Below, one piece after another: positions 12,901-23,399 of a stretch of DNA of 64,000 nt. The notes under the pieces were generated by a model, which was given only the letters and a program-made list of their open reading frames with translations, was not told where the DNA came from and ran no database searches. Made by a program: the position numbers and the translations under genes. Within the stretch, counting starts at the first letter, position 1; each line of letters begins with the position of its first letter. Source of the DNA: Caenorhabditis elegans (Eukaryota > Nematoda > Chromadorea > Rhabditida > Rhabditidae); contig NC_003282.8 in assembly GCF_000002985.6 (NCBI RefSeq), positions 6,882,001 to 6,946,000 on the forward strand, in the 5' to 3' direction.

Positions 12901-15528
12901 GATTATCAAAGGAACTCTTAATGACAAAGCATTTGTCGACGAGTATTACTGGAAAGAGTAAATTCAAACATTGGATATTTATTTCAGCAATTATTAACGT
13001 TTTCAGACATTCATGCTTAATCTGCGATTTTTGGTGCAAAACGTATTCATTTAAATTTGATGCTGGTTTCTCAACATATCATGGATTGTCTCGAAATAAA
13101 TCTGGAGTTGCGGAATGGGCTGTGTATCTTGCCAATCATTTTGCTCCGAGCAAGAAAGATGCTGTCACATTTGAAAAGTAAGATGATTCGATATTACGTA
13201 GACGCAAAATTTTGTTATTTTTTGCGCCGGAAATACGGTATCCGGTCTTGAAACGACAAAAAAATTTTGTTAAATGCCAAAAGGTTTGCGCCATTAAATA
13301 GTACTGGAATTTTTCCAAATTGTGTTTCTATAAAACATTGAAAAATCAATTAAAGATTTGGAAAACGATAAAAGCAAATATTTATCTTCTAATCTGAAAA
13401 AAATTGTTCGCCAAAAAACAAAAAAAAACGGAACATTTTGAAAGTTGGATACTTTAAATAATTTACATATTCTGATCAAAATTGTACTCTTCTAATAAAT
13501 TCGAGTATATTTTTAGGGTTAACTCAAGGCAGAAAAATTTCATTAATTAACAATTAATTAACAGAATTTGAATAAAACGAAAAATCTAAATACAGTTGGA
13601 AATTACTCTACATTTGACAAAAATATTGTCGTATCTCGACCAGGTAAATGATTTTTAATATGACTTGCTTTAATCAAAAAAAAAAACTGAATTTCAGACG
13701 AATCATCACTCCATTCTTTGAACAAATTGGAGATGTTCTTCATGCCTATCGTCTTATTGCATTGACTCTTGCAGAAATTGTTGATCGTTTCGATGAGCTC
13801 TCACAGGCTCAACGTCGGATCACTGATATTAATGTATCTGATTTCTTTGATCAAAACGACAATATCCCTGAACCTCCAATTGCGACGAAACGTATCGAAT
13901 TTAAAAATCATTACGAAGCTGAAATTAAAGTTGTTATTGAATCCGTACGTAAAGATGTTAAAGAACTCCGTTATCTTATGAATTTGATGAAGAAACAATT
14001 GGACGGAGAGTAAGTTTTCTCATTGTATTTTAGATTTCCAAGCTTTTATTCAGAACTGAAGATATTTTCGACTGTCCTATCTGTTGCGCTTCAATTGATT
14101 GTTTTATGGTGTTTACATGTGGCCATCGAATTTGTCAAAACTGCTTCGAAAAAATGAGAGCTCTTCAAAGAAGGTTTGTGGAATTTCTGTATCATCATCA
14201 CCCAGACGCAAAGTTTTGCGAATTTTTCTTGAACCGAAAATACTGTAGCCGGTCTCGAGGGGAATGTTTGTTAAATACAAAGAGGTGCGGACCTTTAAAG
14301 AGTACTGTATTTTCAACCAATTGTTGCTCTGGAAATTGCATCGATTTTTTATAGTTTTTGTTAGAAATATATGTATTTATTCGAAAAACAAACAAAAATA
14401 TACTGTAATTTCAAACTTTGGAATTTATATCAATTCTTAATTTTAAAGTTTTCACCACGAGTTTTCGAAACTTAAAAAAGTATTATATAATATTTGAATT
14501 TTTCTAATAGTAATATTTCTATCTAAAAACTTTTTAAAAAATTGATAACTTTTTAAAGGCGCACACCTTTTTGTATTTAACACAAATTCGTAGCGTCGAG
14601 ACCAGCTATCGTCTCTGTAATAATTTTACAATTTTCCAAATAATTCAAAACTTTTATAGAGCTGGTTCTGCTGAAGATGTGGTCGCATGTCCTACTTGTC
14701 GTGTAGTGAACAGGTCAAAACAAGTTATGGTGGCACAATCTGGACATGTTCAAGATAAATCGGCTATTCCTGGAATCATATTGTCTGCGAAGGTACATAA
14801 GGTTCAATTGCCAATAATATTTTTTAGAATATTCTAGATGTCGGAGGCTATTATATTGATGCGAGAGATTCTAGCAGCTGACCCACTAAACAAAATCATT
14901 TTATTCACAACTATTGAACAGACATCCACACAAGTATGGGAATATCTAACAAAGATTCTCAAACTTGCCAACCTGCCATTCATTGCACCAACACGAGCTA
15001 CTTGTGGAAAGAAAGTCTTCGATTTTGATGTATCGGAAGATACAAAGGTATTTCTATTTAGATGTACTTTTTCCTATATTCTTCAAATTTGCAGGTTCTT
15101 CTATGTTCCCTATCACTTTGTGCAAATGGTCTTAATATGACCGGAGCCAATCATATCATCTTTTTGGATCCACCACATCTTCAATCTGTTCTGAATCAGG
15201 CCATCGGTAGAATTAATCGATTCGGACAGAAAAGAGACATGAATGTATATCATTTGTTAGTTGACGGCAGTCTGGACATTGAATTAAGAGAAACTGCCAA
15301 AAAGACATATCGTAGAGAAGACGAACGTGAGTTATTTCTCTATTGGCTATGTTAACGATAGATTTTTCAGAAAAAGGATGGACCATTGGCGACATTCGTA
15401 GTATGTTTGGAATCAATTATTATCCAGTGCAGGCGAATATTCGAGCCATAGTTGGCAATGTTGATGGAAACTTTCACAGAATGCAAGAATTCTTCCGCAA
15501 CAACATTGTTAGAAGAGCCATTCCATAA
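6981..15528 (+). CDS. SHPRH-type SNF2 helicase / RING E3 ligase
   Basis: Predicted nuclear SNF2 translocase with embedded PHD-like and RING fingers. Human SHPRH and yeast Rad5-like relatives polyubiquitinate PCNA in DNA damage tolerance. Twenty-two exons: 6981-7007, 7055-7204, 7252-7400, 7446-7632, 7681-7826, 7870-7989, 8167-8476, 8532-8813, 8871-8994, 9530-10036, 10506-10739, 10785-11467, 11780-11854, 11905-12273, 12788-12957, 13007-13177, 13698-14009, 14054-14173, 14660-14792, 14838-15047, 15095-15326 and 15371-15528, giving 1,622 residues (human about 1,680). Walker A DEMGLGKT lies near residue 300, a Cys-rich PHD-like insert (CSNCSQMC...CSKC) near 385-420, DESQ (Walker B) near 520 and a C3HC4 RING (CPIC...CGHRICQNC...CPTC) near 1346-1400. 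Helicase motif VI (QAIGRINRFGQ) is near 1550. Introns after exons 9, 10, 16 and 18 carry fold-back repeats. Exons 15-16 are the least certain. I believe this is T05A12.4. Confidence 0.88.
8028..8116. repeat. Small inverted repeat in SHPRH-like intron 6
   Basis: CTTGTGAGATTATT at the left pairs with AATAATCTCACAAG at the right across a loop of about 50 bp, inside the intron between exons 6 and 7. Possibly a small fold-back remnant. Confidence 0.5.
9064..9523. repeat. Palindromic element with TTTAAA-type flank, intron 9
   Basis: Left terminus TTTAAAGGTGAAGTAGCG with GGGGATTTTGC. The right terminus is the reverse complement, GCAAAATCCCC with CTACTTCACCTTTAA. The interior contains CCAATCAG/CTGATTGG pairs around GTGGGC. 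It resembles the worm palindromic elements with TTTAAA target sites (family name from memory). It fills most of the intron between exons 9 and 10 of the SHPRH-like gene. A diverged copy is at 10054-10466. Confidence 0.7.
10054..10466. repeat. Diverged copy of the same palindrome, intron 10
   Basis: Left arm GTAGTAGCTTGAATGAAG and right arm GAAGCAAAATCC...CACGCTACGCGACC form an imperfect inverted repeat matching the 9064-9523 element, including the central ATTGGTTTAAATATGGGCGG segment. It lies in the next intron of the same gene. Confidence 0.65.
10339..10406 (+). ncRNA. Candidate 21U-RNA locus (CTGTTTCA + YRNT)
   Basis: CTGTTTCA at 10339-10346 is followed by TGGT with the T at 10386, giving a predicted 21-nt RNA at 10386-10406. 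It lies in an intron of the SHPRH-like gene, inside the 10054-10466 palindrome. Prediction from motif and spacing only. Confidence 0.3.
13205..13330. repeat. Half copy of the GGTCTCG fold-back family
   Basis: GCGCCGGAAATACGGTATCC, GGTCTTGAAACGAC and AAATAGTACTGGAATTT align with one arm of the 1009-1342 element. No opposing arm is clear. Located in the intron after exon 16 of the SHPRH-like gene. Confidence 0.6.
14209..14610. repeat. Full GGTCTCG fold-back inside the RING-domain intron
   Basis: The left arm (ACCGAAAATACTGTAGCC, GGTCTCG, TTTAAAGAGTACTGTA) and the right arm (TTTAAAGGCGCACACC, GTCGAGACCAGC) form a fold-back. The element sits in the 486-bp intron that divides the RING finger between CxxC...CGHxxCxxC (exon 18) and CPTC (exon 19). 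Confidence 0.7.
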
Positions 15529-17449
15529 ATCCACGGTTTTTTATTCTTGTTAACATGTTTATTGTTCCCCCGACATTTCCACATTTTTTTGCTTTAACTA
15601 ATTAATTTTTTGACACAAACCAAAGTTTCACCCTGTTACCTCGTTTCAATTGTTGCCACTAAATCGCTCTCTCCAGCCCCACAGATCATCATTTCACTGC
15701 ATTCAAATTTGACTGATCTGCTTTACCAAAAATCGATCTTTCAATGAAATGTTTTTCAACAAAAAAAAAGAACAACTAATTTATTTTCGCTTTTTCACAC
15801 TTTTCAGGTTTGCATTCTAATACATTACGCTGTAATGTGTTCGCATTCTAATTTGATATAAATTTTTAAAATTTCAAAGAAAAACTAAAAACTTGAAAAA
15901 GCGTCAGTATGTTTCAAGGTTTTAATCCAGATTTTTGTGAGGAGATCAGGTCAGTTAACATGAAATAACATTGCTGATACTCAGATTAGTCTGAAAAAAT
16001 ATATTACGCTGTAATGTGTTTATTTGATTTGATTTATTTTTCCAACATTAAGAGCCAAAAGGTAATACATTAAAAGGTAGTACAATTTAAGGTTTAATGA
16101 GAAAATAAAATTTATAAAACGAGACAAACCCAGCAAGAGTTCATCTCGAGTGTGGGAAATGGGTAAGGTAAGAATTAGAAAACAGAAAACAAGAAGAATA
16201 GAGAATGAAGAATTATAAAGAAAAGAGAATGGACTCGAGATCACATAGTTTCAATACCGGGGAATGTGAAGATCGAGAAAGTGAGAAAATTGGAAAGGAG
16301 AGAGGAAAACCGGGACGTTTTTGAAAAGATTATTCCAAATGGGAACTGATTGGGCGAAAAAGTGAGCGGTGCAACTGTCCTTTCTAACGAGAATCATAGG
16401 GTGCCTATTAGAGCTAGCAAATGGGACAAATTGATTAAGACTAGGGAAGTGGGATGATCCAGTGAGGAATCTATAGAGTAGTTTCATTTGAGCTTTGACA
16501 GGAGAGAGACCATTACAGATCGTCTCCTATAGAGGGCTGCCGGCAGGGGGGCGTTGTGGACCTGTGGGAAGAAGGGAAGAAGTGGGGAGACGACCGCACG
16601 GGCTGTATGTAAATGGGTACCTGGCCGTAATCTCAAAAACGAGCACAGTAAAGTATATTTTTAGTTAATTTCCTGAAAGAAAACAGTAAAAAAGATTTTT
16701 TAGTGCAATTAAACAAATCTTTGGATATAGTTTTATTTAGAAACTTTTCATTTTACCAAGATTTTTTGATTTAGTACTGAATTTCATTGATTTCTATTAA
16801 GTTCTTCGAATAATTTAAAATGCCTTAAGTACAGGCTCTGTGAGTAGTTATGTTAAGTAATTTAATTCGACACATTTGAACAAATTCGGACAGAAACAAC
16901 TTTTTTGCTCAATTTTCTCAAATAGAATTTCGAAAAAAAAATTGAAAAAATTGAATTTGAATTTTGATGAAACCTTTTTGAAATCAGTTAATTGGTATGT
17001 TTCCCATATACCAAACCCATTCAAAATCTACGATTGTTATTGAGAATTTGCAAAAATTGAAGCATTTTCAGTTCATACAGTAGTTATAATATGAAAACTG
17101 TTACATCTCAAAGAAAAAACATTTGTTTGAAAAAAATATCAAAAACCTTTTTAATTTTATTTTCAGAAAAAAAATTAAATTTCCAATCAAATTCCTGTAG
17201 CTAATCAGGCTCTAAAGTTTCGTCAGTCTTGACCAGAGGTGCCCTTTTACAGACCGTGGTCCGTAATTGTGCATGAGAGGCCGCTGTAGAGACAGCCGCA
17301 CGCTGTTGTAATAGAAGAAACGGCGGAACTTATGTTTTGATACCTTGAGAATTTGGAAATTTCTACGGATTTTCAAAACGTTTTCAAAACTATCGGAAAT
17401 CACCAAAAAAACTTTCAAAAAATGTTGAAATCTATTTAGTTTGGGGATT
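15529..17449. other. Intergenic stretch after the SHPRH-like gene
   Basis: Apart from the LINE fragment, there is no gene. The 19-mer-like sequence ATTACGCTGTAATGTGTT occurs twice in direct orientation (about 15824 and 16002), the second copy abutting the LINE 3' tail. The segment 15660-15820 has a second diverged copy at 18230-18360. The rest (16650-17450) is AT-rich and featureless to me. Confidence 0.5.
16020..16640 (-). mobile_element. 5'-truncated LINE fragment (reverse-transcriptase C-terminus)
   Basis: Reading the minus strand, frames contain ALYRRRSVMVSLLSK, then after a shift LLYRFLTGSSHFP, and FFAQSVPIWNNLFKNVP. This order resembles the C-terminal tail of nematode non-LTR reverse transcriptases (LYK.LHG ... 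FF..R....WN.LP). The 3' end runs to a TTGGAAAAATAAATCAAATC tail near 16020, typical of worm LINE 3' ends. There is at least one frameshift and no 5' part, so it is a dead fragment. Superfamily is an inference from residue pattern. Confidence 0.5.
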
Positions 17450-18360
17450 TGAAAACTTTTAACTTAGTTTTTTGTTAGAAATATATTTATTTATTAGAAA
17501 AACTCAAAAACTGAAGGCATGAATTTCGAGAAACGAACAAAAATATGCTGTAATTTCTGTGGAATTTATATCGATGTTTTGGAACTTATGTTTTTAGTTT
17601 TATATTTGAGTTTTTCTAATAATAATATTTCTATCGAAAAACTATGAAAAAATCGATGAAGTTTCCAGAGCAACAATTACAGTACTCTTTAAAGACGCAC
17701 AACTTTTCGCATTTAAGCCAAATTCGTCGTGTCGAGACCAGCTACCTTTTTTTTTTTGCAAAATCGCATCGTCTCTGTAATAATTTTGCAATATTCCAAA
17801 TAATTAAAAAATTTTATAGTAGCAAATTCAAAAAGTACTACGAAGCTCAGATTAAAGTTGTTATTGAATCCGTTAGTAACGACGTTAAAGAACTTCGTTA
17901 TCTTATGAATTTGATGAAGAAACAATTGGACGGAGAGTAAGTTTTCTCATTGTATTTTAGATTTTCAAGCTTTTATTCAGAACCGAAGATGCTTCCGACT
18001 GTCTTATCTGTTGCGAATCAATTGATTGTTTTATGGTTTTTGCTTCGATAAATTGAGAGCTCACCAAAGAAGCTTTGTGAAATTTATGTATAATCACCCA
18101 AAATAGTGACATACCCTATCGCACTATTTGGCGCAAACTTGGCCTCCGTCCGACACTCTTTGAGTTCCGCGCATCGCTTTAAAGATTTGGATCGCGGCGT
18201 TTGCGGCGCCCACATGGAAGCCCTACACTGAACCGCTCTCTCTCCCTCCCCCAAGGATAATCATTTCAATGCATTCAAATTTGACGCACCTGCTTTACCA
18301 AAAATCAAGAAAATGAACAACTATTTTATTTTCGTTTCTTCACATTTTTCAGGTTACCAC
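17450..18360 (+). pseudogene. Broken, permuted duplicate of the SHPRH-like gene 3' region
   Basis: 17465-17820 matches the second half of the RING intron (about 14350-14660), ending in the same TTTTATAG acceptor. It runs directly into 17821-18110, which matches 13899-14210 (end of exon 17, its 44-nt intron and exon 18) at roughly 85-90% identity. In the copy, the RING segment encoding CGHRICQNC is deleted, CPIC reads CLIC and frames are broken. 18230-18360 then matches 15660-15820, downstream of the parent stop. The part order (intron end, then exons, then 3' flank) suggests an internal tandem duplication with later deletions. A GC-rich insert (18110-18230) has no counterpart in the parent. 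Confidence 0.75.
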
Positions 18361-21300
18361 TTTGACAGGTCTTCTTAATTTGGAATCCTATAGCACCGAC
18401 TGTAAAAATAATGGAAAGAGCACCAATTGATATAAAAAGGAATTCTTCTTCATCTGTAAATGAGAAATTTTTATATTTTCAGGCTCATGGCCTATTATGG
18501 AGACACAAAATGCCCCTGTTCATATCAATGTGGGAACGCGCTCCATGGTCAATTGAAAACGCTACGCCCCCGAACCACGGGTCTCGTTAGGTGTTTGGCG
18601 GCAAAGTCGGAAATTCAAACAATTTCACCTATCGAGACTGTAAGAGGCAGATTTTTTTCAATTGACTGTGGAGCGCGTTTCCACGGCGATTTCAAATAGG
18701 GGCCCTATTATATACCTATTAATTCTGCATAAAAGTAATACGGAGATTCCTGTTCTGTAGTTGTCGTAGTGGTTACAGTTGAAGTTATAGTAACCGGAAT
18801 ACTCGTTGAACTGACTGGTGGGGGTACTGTAGTTGTAGAAACACTTGGATCACGAATATCCATACAAGCCGCATATCTAGCACTCCGGCAACTATACACT
18901 GGAATTGACAACTGAAACAGAACAATAACTATGAAAACTTAACGAGAATTTTGGAAACTTACAGATCGCGATCGCGTGTAAAGACAATTCACAAATCCAT
19001 CGGTTCGATTCTCAGGGAAGAAGTAAAAATCAGTTTTCGAACAGTTTCCTCTATACATAAAAAGTTCTTTATAACTTAAAAATTTATAAGAAAACCATCA
19101 AACCTTGTGAAATAAGCATCTAATAGTTGACTTTCATAAAATTTTCTGAAGTACACCCTTCCTGTCGGTTTTCCAATTGGAGCTTCAAATGTTTTATTTA
19201 TTCCAAGTCTTTGGGGAGAACTGATGCTCAACAGTTGATCGTTGGTGAATCTGAACATTGAAATCGGGATAATTATTTGATATATTATATGTTTTGATTT
19301 ACGAGAAGGAAATATTAGCGTTTTCAAAGTTTATTTGCACAGTGGTGGAGTCCACCACTGCAAATTAGAGGTGGCTATAGGTCGACCTAGGTCGACCTGC
19401 GACCTAGAGGGTTAGGTCGCATCGCGACCTGCGACCTTGCGACCTGGGTCGCTTTGCGACCTGCGACCTAGCGACCTGGGTCGCTTTGCGACCTGCGACC
19501 TAGCGACCTAGGTCGCATTGCGACCTGAATTACCGACATTTTGTTCTCTTTCGGTTTTGATTCACTTGAGTTGTTAAAATCCGTATAACTCGAAAACTAA
19601 AGATTGCAGAATATGTATATTCCACTAACATTTTCTCTATTAAGATTTTATAAGTTTATGCGTTGTTTCTAAAATTTCATTTTCCACTTTTCAAATTAAA
19701 AACGTAGAAAAAAGCACAGAGCAAAGCATTGATTTCTACAAATTCTACAATTCTACAAAAAAAAAATTGAAATTTAGAAAGTTAAAACATTTCGGGGGGA
19801 ACGAAACCCATAAGTACCATTGTTTTCAAGTTGAAACAATTTTAGTCGGCAACAAATCCGGCGGATGTCGGCTGTTCTAACTTTTTTCGACAAGGTGTGT
19901 TATGGATAAGAAATCGAAAACAATGTAAAATAAATGATTTGTAGCAATTTGTTAGTATACATATTCTGCAATCTTATGTAGTTTTCGAGTTATACAGATT
20001 TTAACAACTCAAGTGAATCAAAACCGAAAGTGCACAAAATGTCAGTACTTCAGGTCGCAATGCGACCCAGGTCGCTAGGTCGCAGGTCGCTAGGTCGCAG
20101 GTCGCAATGCGACCTAAATGAAAACAGCGACCTAGCGACCTAGGTCGCACTCTTGCCACCCCTACAATAAAATGTGAATATTCAATGTTCTCCACCTGGT
20201 GGAGAACATTGAATATTCACATTTTATTGCTAGTTTTTTTTTTGAAAACGTTGAGAAGGATGCTGGAAACCTTTAGAAACTAATTAAAAACTTAAGAAAA
20301 TATTGGCCTAAAATATACAAACTCGGTGAATGTCAAAGGGAAAACTACCGTACCCTATAGTGTCCTAGCATTAAAGTACACTCAGTAGGAGATTTTATAA
20401 TCACTACAATGCTGCTATAATGGGCAAAAATCATAGTAAAACTTTTAAAACCCTTTGATTCGTTTCATATTTACAGTTTAAAAAGTAAGAATTTCGAAGT
20501 TTTCACATTTTTGCATTACATTTTAATTGTTTGAATTTTAATATTTCAAGAGTTATATTTTCACAAAGTTGAATTTTTTAATATATTGGCGCAATGTTAA
20601 GAATAAGTTTCTCAAAAAAAAATATTAGTGAGATATCATTTAGCTATACTTTCATGAGAGTATTTATACAAAAGCCCAACTGGTGTTACTCTATCTTATA
20701 GAAAAACCAAATATCAAATCTACCAGATAAAAAAGACGGAAGTACGATAAGTTACGGTTGGTAACGTTACATGGAAAAGTAATATTTTCGAACTTACTCT
20801 AATTTCAAGTCTATTGTGGGATCTCCTGATTGATCTATGTCAAGCCTGTGCGGCTTTACTAGATGCTAAAAAATATCGACCAATTAAAACAATCATACTG
20901 CACACTACTTACTTTAGATCGTTCCCATTTTTCTGTTATTGTAAGTTCACCATATCCAACATTAACTTTATGAGCTTTTGTATGGTTTATAGCTTTACTT
21001 TTATCAACGTATCTATTGTAAATTGATAATTCTAAAAAAACTTGTTGCTCTGATCCTTTTTCCATATCTTCGATAATTGCATTAGATAGTTGGAAGACTT
21101 CCATTCTGAAAGCTATTAACATATTTCCATTTTTTGAATGTAATTCCTACGTTTTATTTTCCATTTTCAGTTTCAAGTGCAATGTGTCTCCGAGATGAAC
21201 TGGTTGTGTCATAATCACACCATTTGGTATTTTGAGTTCTTCTAATTGATTATCTGATGAATTTTCAAAAACACACATTTTAGGACAAAAATCTGAATGA

Positions 21301-21624
21301 GGTGTACAGTTTCTGAATAGTTGCTCTAAAATAAAGTCTAGATTGAGAAATATTTTTAAAAACTGTTTTACCCTCAAAAAATTCCCTATTTTCATCCGTC
21401 AACACTGCAAGATTTCCATTGAGACTTTCGCAAACTTTTTGAGCATCTTCAGGGAATATAGCTAGTTCTGAATCTCCTACGAGCTGAAAATTACTACTTT
21501 TTCGATGCTAAAATTGAAAAATGCTCACCTTCAATTCTTGAGAACTTGCTTGGATCATAAACATAAATATTGTCCCGATAATCAGATTCCACCAATATTT
21601 TTGTATAACTGTTTGTTTATTCAT
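18326..21624 (-). CDS. Type I membrane protein with Thr-rich stalk; possibly lectin-like ectodomain
   Basis: I do not recognise this gene. Nine minus-strand exons: 21624-21529, 21483-21372, 21325-21151, 21105-20913, 20865-20798, 19250-19104, 19050-18963, 18911-18716 and 18453-18326, closing exactly to 400 residues. Residues 1-30 are a signal peptide or anchor (WWNLIIGTIFMFMIQASS). The ectodomain has about eight Cys and several N-glycosylation sequons (ENKT, INHT, INKT). A Thr/Ser/Pro stalk (VTITSTVTTTTTTEQES) follows, then a transmembrane helix (LFISIGALSIIFTVGAIGF) and a short basic tail (KNVKKRK). AQKVCESLNGNLAVLTDENREF resembles the first helix and strand of a C-type lectin fold, but the rest is not diagnostic. 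The 1,547-bp intron 5 holds the GGTCGC fold-back and a perfect hairpin. It is divergent from the PP2A-type gene with a 353-bp spacer. Confidence 0.7.
18528..18684. repeat. Inverted repeat (GAACGCGCTCCA...TGGAGCGCGTTTCC)
   Basis: GTGGGAACGCGCTCCATGGTCAATTGAAAA at the left pairs with TTTTCAATTGACTGTGGAGC plus GCGTTTCCAC at the right. The inner GGGTCTCGTTAGGTGTTTGGCGG is shared with the element at 35573-35960. It lies in the last intron of the type I membrane protein gene. Confidence 0.65.
19370..20160. repeat. Large fold-back element with GCGACC/GGTCGC subterminal arrays
   Basis: Termini AGGTGGCTATAGGTCGACC and GGTCGCACTCTTGCCACCC are inverted. Inside each end is a run of GCGACCT / AGGTCGC units (about ten at the left, eight at the right). 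Further in, TTTCGGTTTTGATTCACTTG, the AACTC-rich block and the TGCAGAATATG segment at 19550-19600 are inverted at 19950-20035. The centre has no gene. It behaves like a non-autonomous DNA transposon with repetitive subterminal binding sites and sits in an intron. Confidence 0.7.
20165..20229. repeat. Perfect 32-bp hairpin with 1-nt loop
   Basis: The left arm 20165-20196 (CAATAAAATGTGAATATTCA, then ATGTTCTCCACC) is the exact reverse complement of 20198-20229, separated by a single T. It abuts the GGTCGC fold-back element. The arms are perfectly matched, so the structure is recent or maintained. Confidence 0.85.
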
Positions 21625-21977
21625 TGTTATTTGTTAGGAAATGAATTGAAATGTGTTTACGTCTCTATAAAATGGTGTAAATAAATATTTTATCAAATGC
21701 TTCACGTGTTTTTAGTATTTTCTAGGCCTATTTTTTTGATTTTTGTAGTTTTCAAAGACACATGTCGCCACTCGTGAAGGTCTCGCGCGGAACGATCTAC
21801 AGCTAGCCTCGAAAATTTTATTTTTAGTGACAAATTGTTTACGAAAGTCCATTTTAGTTCTTTTCTGCGTTTTATTACATCTTTTTCACTTTTTTATCCA
21901 GAATTTTTGTCTCAAATCAATTATAACATTTTAAGCATTTGCTTTTCAGTGTTCAAATACGCTCATCCCACGTGAAA
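21625..21977. promoter_or_regulatory. Shared divergent promoter, membrane protein / PP2A B''-type
   Basis: 353-bp spacer between two divergent start codons. A TTTTCAG acceptor at 21942-21948 lies 30 bp upstream of the plus-strand ATG, which suggests trans-splicing of that transcript. No TATA box stands out. Confidence 0.4.
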
Positions 21978-23399
21978 ATGAGCCAGCAGATTCAGATGAA
22001 GTCTGTTATTGATGTGAAGTTCCCGACGGTATGTTTATCAGCTCAGGAGAATATACTTTTCATTCTTGGAAATTTTCAGCATCTGTTTTCCCCGCTTGCC
22101 ACGTCATCACCAAAACTCACGAGAATGAGAGCTCCGATTCGCGATCAGTCGTGGTCCTCTTGCTCGGATGACTCCAGCGGAAATCTGACGTCTCAAGCAA
22201 TCACTGGAGTCGATGATTCGCACATGTTTGTTGAATCATCAGATTTATTTAAACATGATTTTTTGTTACAGAGAAGCGACGAAACTCGAAAATGAAAGCA
22301 GTACATCTTCGTGCTCAATGCACACTGCTTTGGAGTTTGTTAACTCATCAATTTTCGAAAGAGTGCGGTCGTATTCAGAAGTGATCACACGCGAAGAATT
22401 GCAGTCAGCTATTTTCGAGCGGAAACTGACTGAAACGGACTGTTCAAAGGAGGAAGCTGAAATGTATTCGATCATTGTAATTTTCTATTTTTCTAATTTA
22501 ATTTTGTGTATCGATAACATTTCAGGTCACTGAGCGTATACTCTGGACTGCTGGGCGAACGTGGACGGGAACGATTCAAGTTAAGACTAAAGATCTTCTA
22601 AATGACTACGTGCGTTATGCATGCGAGGATTGGTACATGAAGTAATCGGCTATAATCTCAGATTAGTCATTTAATTATTAAAATTGTAGGCACACCGGAC
22701 AACTCTGCGCAGTCGAGCTCAATCATATTGGCAAATGGGATGAGATATTTGATTCGAATGCCATCGCCATTTACTGCTACGAAACCGGTATTCCAACAAT
22801 AATCGTCGACCGAATCTTCTCGAGTAACCTAGTGCGTCGTTCAACGGGAAACTATCTCGATACGAAAGAAGTGACGTGGCTCATATTTGCGATGATTGGG
22901 ACTGACGAGAATCAATCGATCGAGTATTGGTTCCGCGTCCTTGATGTGCAATCTACAGGAATCCTTCAATTGGACGACCTGCGGATGTTCTACGATGCCA
23001 TCACAAAGTTTCTTGTCAATAACAATGTGCAATCCCTGCCGTTCGAAAACGCTATCGCTCAATTTCGGGACATCCTTGGCACAGACAAATGGAATCTGCA
23101 ATCATTCAAAAAGAACTCGCAACTTGCCTTCAGAGTGATCAATGGCTTTGTCTGCGCTCTTCGCTTTCTTGAGCAGGAAATTTGTGAGAGTATGTTTTAA
23201 TAAGATAAAATGGTTGTTTATGTTAATAACACTGCTTTCAGAAACGAACACCGAACGCCAAGATGATGAGGAATTTGGGATGGTTCGGACTCGTTGGCAA
23301 CGTTTGATCGACCACAAATTTGACGATTACTATGCTCAATCCAGCACGTCATCATCAGGGTCGTTCAACATCAATAACGAACCAATAAATCCTGTTTAA
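21978..23399 (+). CDS. PP2A regulatory subunit B''-type (PPP2R3 family), EF-hand protein
   Basis: Regulatory B'' subunits target the PP2A A-C core to substrates and often bind calcium. Six exons: 21978-22028, 22080-22225, 22272-22476, 22526-22641, 22690-23189 and 23242-23399, closing to 391 residues. The segment from about residue 195 (FDSNAIAIYCYETG ... IEYWFRVLDVQSTGILQLDD) matches the B'' core, where human members have WFRCMDVDGDG. The EF-hand loop here reads DVQSTGILQLDD (from about residue 258), missing acidic ligands at positions 3 and 5, so calcium binding at this site is doubtful. The N-terminal 120 residues are Ser-rich and poorly conserved. The protein is shorter than human PR72. 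It is divergent from the type I membrane gene. Family call is good; the exact paralogue (PPP2R3A/B versus C) is not settled. Confidence 0.8.

Noticed and set aside
18913-18920. CTGTTTCA on the minus strand
   Set aside because: It is part of the intron 7 splice acceptor (CTGTTTCAG) of the type I membrane gene and has no YRNT at the right spacing, so it is not counted as a 21U-RNA motif.
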